Below are positions 33,756-38,040 of a stretch of DNA of 38,040 nucleotides, one piece after another; the stretch's first letter is position 1; every line of letters begins with the position of its first letter. The notes beneath the pieces were generated by a model. It had not been told where the DNA came from and did no database searches. It saw only the letters and a list, made by a program, of their open reading frames with translations. Source of the DNA: Burkholderiaceae bacterium 16 (lineage in GTDB: Bacteria; Pseudomonadota; Gammaproteobacteria; Burkholderiales; Burkholderiaceae); NCBI GenBank assembly GCA_000955785.1, contig JYOD01000093.1, forward strand, positions 1-38,040. The letters are read 5' to 3'. Position numbers and translations under genes: made by a program.

Positions 33756-34757
33756 CTATGCCCCGCGCAGACGGTCCAGATTCTGCTGCACGAGGAGTAC
33801 GTCCGTCACGATACAGTTCATCTCGTCATGGTTTGCCGTAAGCAGGCTGGCCCAGGAAACCTTGCCGGGCGCGACTCCCGCGTCCGCGGTGTAGGCGCCC
33901 AGGGCGCCAGGCGCCACCAGCGCCGCGTAGCAGACTGCGTGGTGATGGCAGAGAAGATCATCCCTGATCGTCGGGCCAACAGACGGAATGTTCGGGTTGG
34001 GGAATGTCAACACGTCCCGGAGCGCTCTGAAGCCAGCAATCTCTTTCGGCAGCTTTGGCACGACGTCAAGCGCATGGTTGATCACGATGTAGTTATCAAC
34101 CTTGCTCTGGAAGTCATCCGCGAAGCCCTGGTCCCCAGGCCGCGGCGACGCAAAGAGACAGGCCGCCAGTTTGTCACCGCCGATACCCGCCTTCGCCAGG
34201 CCTAGCGTGAGATAGCTTGCGATGGCCGCCCCCAGGCTATGCCCCGTGACGACCAGTTTGTTGCCGTTTGCCACGTTCATGAGGCTCGGAAGCAGCGGTT
34301 GGGCGTCCCCCGTGCTATCGGCGGCCAGGAACTGCATGGAAGTGAATATGCTCGAGAAACCCAGTTCGACCTTCCCGGCGGTCGTGATGGACGGTACCCC
34401 GACCAGTTCGCACTCTGCGTTGACCAGCCACTCAAGCAGACTGGCCGTGCCCCGGATGACGATGAAGTCCGTGCCGGCACCGAATGGCTCCTTCAGGACG
34501 ACACCGTAGCAGACCCTCTCGGCCAGTATGTGCATGCGCCGGTCCAGCCCGAGCAGCACATCGCTTGCCACCAGGTAGCCGGCCACGGCCTGCGTCGCAA
34601 CCAGCCGGGCAAACAGGGAATCCTCAAGCCCCGATGGCCTGAGACTGGCCTTGCTTTCGCGGCAAGCGTTGAACACGTCCGCGATCAGCAGGGCAAGCTC
34701 GCCGACCCTGTCGATCTGCAGGCCACACTCCTGAAAGATGATCTCTTCGTCAGTCAT
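33756..34757 (-). CDS. Class-3-type lipase / alpha/beta hydrolase
   Basis: A 333-aa protein starting MTDEEIIFQECGLQIDRVGE at 34757, with GGGGAG nine bases upstream (the open frame begins at 34832). The RGT motif at 102-104 is the oxyanion part, and the nucleophile elbow GHSLGAAIA has S174; D231 in NHALDVVP and H271-H273 in LLCHHHAV complete a lipase-3 (PF01764) triad. There is no signal peptide, so the protein is cytoplasmic or exported by another route. Substrate unknown. It stands alone, downstream of a tRNA gene on the opposite strand, which is a common site for acquired genes. Its cysteine count (C11, C32, C83, C116, C200, C270, C276) is high for a bacterial lipase. Confidence 0.82.
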   Translation of the reverse strand: MTDEEIIFQECGLQIDRVGELALLIADVFNACRESKASLRPSGLEDSLFARLVATQAVAGYLVASDVLLGLDRRMHILAERVCYGVVLKEPFGAGTDFIVIRGTASLLEWLVNAECELVGVPSITTAGKVELGFSSIFTSMQFLAADSTGDAQPLLPSLMNVANGNKLVVTGHSLGAAIASYLTLGLAKAGIGGDKLAACLFASPRPGDQGFADDFQSKVDNYIVINHALDVVPKLPKEIAGFRALRDVLTFPNPNIPSVGPTIRDDLLCHHHAVCYAALVAPGALGAYTADAGVAPGKVSWASLLTANHDEMNCIVTDVLLVQQNLDRLRGA

Positions 34758-35164
34758 CGTGGTACTCCCCGTTTGACGACAGGCACCACGCATTCGTTGT
34801 GCGAGCGCCATCGTGTAGTTCGTGACCATCACCTTGGGTGAGACCGGAGCCCCGCCAGGCGCCCGAATGCGATTACCTTTCCACCCCGCGCTTGTTTTCC
34901 AATGATGACGAACCGGGGCAGTGTCTTGAGTCCATCAGTGCCGAGGAGCAAGCACATCGAAACCTGGTTTGACACGCCATGGAACGTGTTTCCAGCCGCT
35001 ATCGGCGTTCCAGCCATTTATCCTGTTTCTTATCGGGCTAGTGCTCGCCGTCGGCTTCAACATAAACACCGTGGAGTTTGCGGACTATCTCTAGCGTAGC
35101 CTACGGAACGGGCGGCATTGGTGGCGAGTGCGGAGTCCTTGTCCAAGGCGCGGAACACCTGGCC
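34758..35164. other. Intergenic stretch with a possible gene tail
   Basis: 407 bp. A plus-strand frame ending at about 35093 encodes QPFILFLIGLVLAVGFNINT and then VEFADYL before a stop, which looks like the C-terminal membrane segment of a lost protein; the frame has no start upstream that I trust. Nothing else supported. Confidence 0.35.
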
Positions 35165-35866
35165 CTATACCGGCGCGCCGCCCGCCCGCCGAAAAGCCGC
35201 CCCCACCTCCCCATAAAACTCCCGCAACGCCACTACCTCCAGATCCGGCGGCAACAAGGCCGGCCAGAGCAACGCAACGATGTCCCTGGCGGTCCGCTCG
35301 ATGTCCACCGGACGCTGCCTGGCGATCGCATCCCAGAGAATGTGCTCCATCGGCCCAAAAATCGCCGAACGCAGCAAACTCAACGGCAAATCGGTGCGGA
35401 TCTCCCCATTCTCCCTGGCCCGCGCCAGCATATCCATCAGCGGCGCCGTGTAGCGCCGTTGCAGCGGCACGAATACCTCGCCCAGCCCGGGCCCCTTGGC
35501 GCGGCCCTCGGAAAGAACCAGCGCGCACAGGCCGGTGCCCTGGATCAGGAACAGCCTCAAATGGGTCCGCACAAAGAACTCGAGCTGAGCCTTGGTGGTC
35601 TGGTCACGCGGCATGCCCTCTTCCACCGCCGCGATGATCTCGTCGTACCAGTCCTCGATCACCCGCACGCATAGCTCACGCTTGCCGTGGAAGTAGGTGA
35701 ACACGGTGGCCTCGGAGATGCCGAGGCGCTGGGCGATCTCGGTCGTGGTGGTCCGCTCGTACCCCATCTCGGCAAAGACTTCGCGGCTCACGCGGAGGAT
35801 GTCGCGGATACGTTGCTCCGCCTTGGCGCCCGCGGGAATGCGGCGCCGCACCATGATGTCGTCCAT
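35165..35866 (-). CDS. TetR-family transcriptional regulator
   Basis: A 233-aa protein. The N-terminal helix-turn-helix is at about 20-65: ILRVSREVFAEMGYERTTTT, then EIAQRLGISEATVFTYFHGK. The rest is a helical ligand domain. The start at 35866 (MDDIMVRRR) or the ATG at 35854 are both possible. It is divergent from the acyl-CoA synthetase gene. In betaproteobacteria TetR-type regulators such as LiuQ and FadP control branched-chain and fatty-acid oxidation genes, so a role of this kind is likely (inference from context). Confidence 0.9.
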   Translation of the reverse strand: MDDIMVRRRIPAGAKAEQRIRDILRVSREVFAEMGYERTTTTEIAQRLGISEATVFTYFHGKRELCVRVIEDWYDEIIAAVEEGMPRDQTTKAQLEFFVRTHLRLFLIQGTGLCALVLSEGRAKGPGLGEVFVPLQRRYTAPLMDMLARARENGEIRTDLPLSLLRSAIFGPMEHILWDAIARQRPVDIERTARDIVALLWPALLPPDLEVVALREFYGEVGAAFRRAGGAPV

Positions 35867-36178
35867 CGACGTGTTACCTCGCTTGCCGGAAGCCGGCGAT
35901 TATAGTGCCGCGCCGCATGAAAACATGCGCCCGGGCGTGCCTCCGCGCCCCCTCGGCCCTGTCATCGCATTGTAATTGATCTTTACTCAAGTCTAGGTTG
36001 CAATTTTCCGGTCTAGCGTGTACTTTTCCACTCAACGCTACTGGTCCGGTGTCTGGATGGCAGGCCCAGAGACAAGAAAATATGCGCACCCCGAGACTTG
36101 AGCCTCGCTCAACAAAGTTGAACAAAGCTCAAGAAATCAGGTAACTGACATGATTGCGACAGCGCTTTGGAGACAAGT
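35867..36178. promoter_or_regulatory. Divergent control region with overlapping inverted repeats
   Basis: 312 bp between the TetR-type and acyl-CoA synthetase genes, AT-richer than either. TTGAGCCTCGCTCAA (36098-36112) and TCAACAAAGTTGA (36109-36121) are perfect inverted repeats that share four bases; they lie about 60-80 bases before the synthetase ATG, a usual place for a TetR operator. No clear -35/-10 pair chosen. Confidence 0.45.
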
Positions 36179-37903
36179 ATGACCACACAGGGTGCCGCTA
36201 GCCCAACCACTTTGCCCATTGGCGGGCTCTCCCACGTACGGGGCAGGACCGACATCCCCCTGTCCGAACTGACGGTGCCGGCCTTGCTCGCGGAAACCGT
36301 GGCGCGGTTCCCGGACCGCGAGGCGGTGGTGTTCCGCGAGCAGGGAATCCGCTGGACCTGGCGCGAGTTCGCGCAGGTGGTGGATGCCATGGCCGGCGGC
36401 TTGCGCCTGCTGGGCCTGGAGCGCGGGGACCGGATCGGTATCTGGTCGCCGAACCGCGTGGAATGGCTGGTGACCCAGTTTGCGACGGCGCGCCTGGGAC
36501 TGGTGCTGGTGAATATCAACCCGGCCTACCGTTTGTCGGAGCTGGAATACGCGCTGAACAAGGTGGGCTGCAAGGCGATCGTGGCGGCGGAGTCGTTCAA
36601 GACATCGCGTTACTTGGAAATGCTGCAGACCCTGGCGCCGGAGCTGCAAAGCTGCGAGCCGGGCGCGCTGCAGGCGGCGCGCCTGCCCACGCTGCGCTGG
36701 GTGATCCGCATGGGCGGCGAGCGTACACCGGGCATGCTGAACTACGATGCGCTGCTGGCACACGGCACGCACGCCATCACCGGGGAGCTGGACGCGATCA
36801 CCGCGCAACTGGATCGCAACGACCCGATCAATATCCAGTTCACCAGCGGGACCACCGGCGCGCCGAAGGGCGCCACGCTGACGCACCGGAACATCGTCAA
36901 TAACGGACGCTTTATCGCCATGGCGATGCGGTTCTCCGAGCAGGACAAGCTTTGCATCCCGGTGCCGTTCTATCACTGCTTCGGCATGGTGCTGGCCGTG
37001 CTGGCCAGCGTGTCCACCGGCGCCTGCATGGTGTTCCCTGGCGAGGCGTTCGAACCGGCAGCCACCATGGCGGCGGTCAGCGAGGAGCGCTGCACGGCGC
37101 TGCATGGCGTGCCGACCATGTTTATCGCGCAGCTGGATCACCCGGATTTCGGGAAATTCGACTTCTCCACGCTGCGCACCGGCATCATGGCTGGCTCGCC
37201 CTGCCCCATCGAGACGATGAAGCGCGTGATCTCGCAAATGCACATGGCGGAAGTGACGATCGCCTATGGCATGACCGAAACCAGCCCGGTTTCCTTCCAG
37301 AGCTCCACCACCGACCCGCTGGAAAAGCGCGTGACCACGGTCGGGCTGATCCAGCCACACCTTGAGGTCAAGCTGGTCGACGGCGCGGGCGAGATCGTGC
37401 CCGTTGGAGAAAAAGGCGAGCTGTGCACCCGCGGCTATTCGGTGATGCAGGGTTACTGGGACGATGAACCGCGCACCCGCGAGGCGATCCGCGATGGCTG
37501 GATGCATACCGGCGACCTCGCCACCATCGATGAAGAGGGTTACTGCAATATCGTCGGCCGCGTGAAGGACATGCTGATCCGTGGCGGCGAGAACGTCTAC
37601 CCGCGCGAGATCGAGGAATTCCTGTTCCGCCACCCCAAGGTGCAGGCGGTGCAGGTGTTCGGCGTGCCCGATCCCAAGTACGGCGAGGAAGTGTGCGCAT
37701 GGATCGTGCTGAAGCCGGGCGAGACCGCCACGGAGGACGATATCCGGGCCTTCTGCCGCGACCAGATCGCGCACTACAAGATTCCGCGCTATATCCGCTT
37801 CGTGAGCGAGATGCCCATGACCATTACCGGCAAGGTGCAGAAGTTCGTGATGCGCGACCGCATGACACAGGAACTCGGACTCGACGAGACCAAGACCGCC
37901 TGA
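36179..37903 (+). CDS. Acyl-CoA synthetase (AMP-forming, ANL superfamily)
   Basis: A 574-aa protein from the ATG at 36179; GGAG lies seven bases ahead (an in-frame TTG at 36167 would bury it). The P-loop FTSGTTGAPKGATLTHRN is at 221-238, followed by AYGMTETSP, the hinge region GDLATIDEEGYCNIVGRVKD and the C-terminal catalytic lysine in TGKVQKF. Reaction: fatty or branched acid + ATP + CoA to acyl-CoA + AMP + PPi. Length and motifs match medium/long-chain ligases. An acyl-CoA dehydrogenase gene starts 73 nt downstream, and a TetR gene is divergent, so it likely activates an acid for beta-oxidation or branched-chain catabolism. Confidence 0.93.
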   Translation: MTTQGAASPTTLPIGGLSHVRGRTDIPLSELTVPALLAETVARFPDREAVVFREQGIRWTWREFAQVVDAMAGGLRLLGLERGDRIGIWSPNRVEWLVTQFATARLGLVLVNINPAYRLSELEYALNKVGCKAIVAAESFKTSRYLEMLQTLAPELQSCEPGALQAARLPTLRWVIRMGGERTPGMLNYDALLAHGTHAITGELDAITAQLDRNDPINIQFTSGTTGAPKGATLTHRNIVNNGRFIAMAMRFSEQDKLCIPVPFYHCFGMVLAVLASVSTGACMVFPGEAFEPAATMAAVSEERCTALHGVPTMFIAQLDHPDFGKFDFSTLRTGIMAGSPCPIETMKRVISQMHMAEVTIAYGMTETSPVSFQSSTTDPLEKRVTTVGLIQPHLEVKLVDGAGEIVPVGEKGELCTRGYSVMQGYWDDEPRTREAIRDGWMHTGDLATIDEEGYCNIVGRVKDMLIRGGENVYPREIEEFLFRHPKVQAVQVFGVPDPKYGEEVCAWIVLKPGETATEDDIRAFCRDQIAHYKIPRYIRFVSEMPMTITGKVQKFVMRDRMTQELGLDETKTA

Positions 37904-37976
37904 CTCCGACCCGGCTTCCACCTGACATCGGGCTGTGCTTCCCGCAGCCCCACTGAACAACATAACGAGCACTCCT

Positions 37977-38040
37977 ATGAACGAACTTCCAGGCCTCAAT
38001 TTCCACCTCGGCGAAGATATCGAGATGCTGCGCGAGTCCG
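37977..38040 (+). CDS. Acyl-CoA dehydrogenase, probably isovaleryl-CoA dehydrogenase (start only)
   Basis: Only 21 codons are in the window. The peptide MNELPGLNFHLGEDIEMLRES resembles the N-terminus of isovaleryl-CoA dehydrogenase and related branched-chain acyl-CoA dehydrogenases (LPGLNFxLGEDI). With the synthetase upstream it suggests a liu-type leucine/isovalerate operon continuing to the right. The body is outside the window, so assignment is tentative. Confidence 0.5.
   Translation, partial: MNELPGLNFHLGEDIEMLRES

Noticed and set aside
36137..37999. 620-codon minus-strand frame opposite the acyl-CoA synthetase gene
   Set aside because: Antisense shadow; the synthetase motifs are complete on the plus strand.
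1..38040. CRISPR array or prophage
   Set aside because: No regularly spaced direct repeats and no phage structural, lysis or integrase genes were seen; the only mobile-element trace is the TnpB-like fragment at the left edge.

Overview
The window looks like chromosomal DNA of a high-GC betaproteobacterium of the Burkholderiales, most like Cupriavidus or Ralstonia. This rests on two Bug-type tripartite tricarboxylate transporter receptors beside catabolic genes, a monomeric NADP-isocitrate dehydrogenase, a Burkholderia-type porin, an MHS-type symporter and strong G/C third-position bias. It is inference from family content; no species marker is present. No CRISPR array, prophage or intact insertion sequence was seen.

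Layout. 1-1374: a cut and frameshifted TnpB-like transposase fragment, a small exported lipocalin-like protein and a ~70-bp inverted repeat. 1375-7486: a minus-strand catabolic cluster (serine hydrolase, TauD/TfdA dioxygenase, long BKACE enzyme, Bug receptor, quinone oxidoreductase) divergent from an AraC-type regulator whose promoter carries a two-turn direct repeat. A fossil 3' end of a second quinone oxidoreductase lies inside the cluster. 7767-12752: four minus-strand genes for exported proteins (a lipoprotein, then 547-, 671- and 229-aa proteins) closed by a strong terminator; their products match no family I can name with certainty and are the best candidate for an undescribed system. 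13127-14179: a stand-alone squalene/phytoene synthase. 14224-16283: amidase plus MarR regulator with palindromic upstream sites. 16347-18930: terminator hairpin, tRNA-Leu(CAG) and monomeric isocitrate dehydrogenase. 19332-26978: GntR/FadR-type regulator, amidase, Bug receptor, MHS transporter, porin and AEC transporter, all on the plus strand, resembling an uptake and hydrolysis unit for an amide. 27272-30891: a 77-aa protein, a small lipoprotein and a large MscS-type channel. 30929-32977: an EF-G paralogue. 33412-33566: tRNA-Arg(ACG) with promoter and terminator. 33756-34757: a class-3-type lipase. 35165-38040: TetR regulator divergent from an acyl-CoA synthetase followed by the start of an acyl-CoA dehydrogenase, resembling branched-chain acyl-CoA (liu-type) catabolism.

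How the genes fit. Three regulator-plus-enzyme units (AraC, MarR, GntR) each sit beside a hydrolase or amidase, and two of them also hold a periplasmic receptor, so much of the window is accessory catabolism set among housekeeping genes (icd, tRNAs, EF-G paralogue, MscS). Product names come from motifs and family memory; no database search was run.
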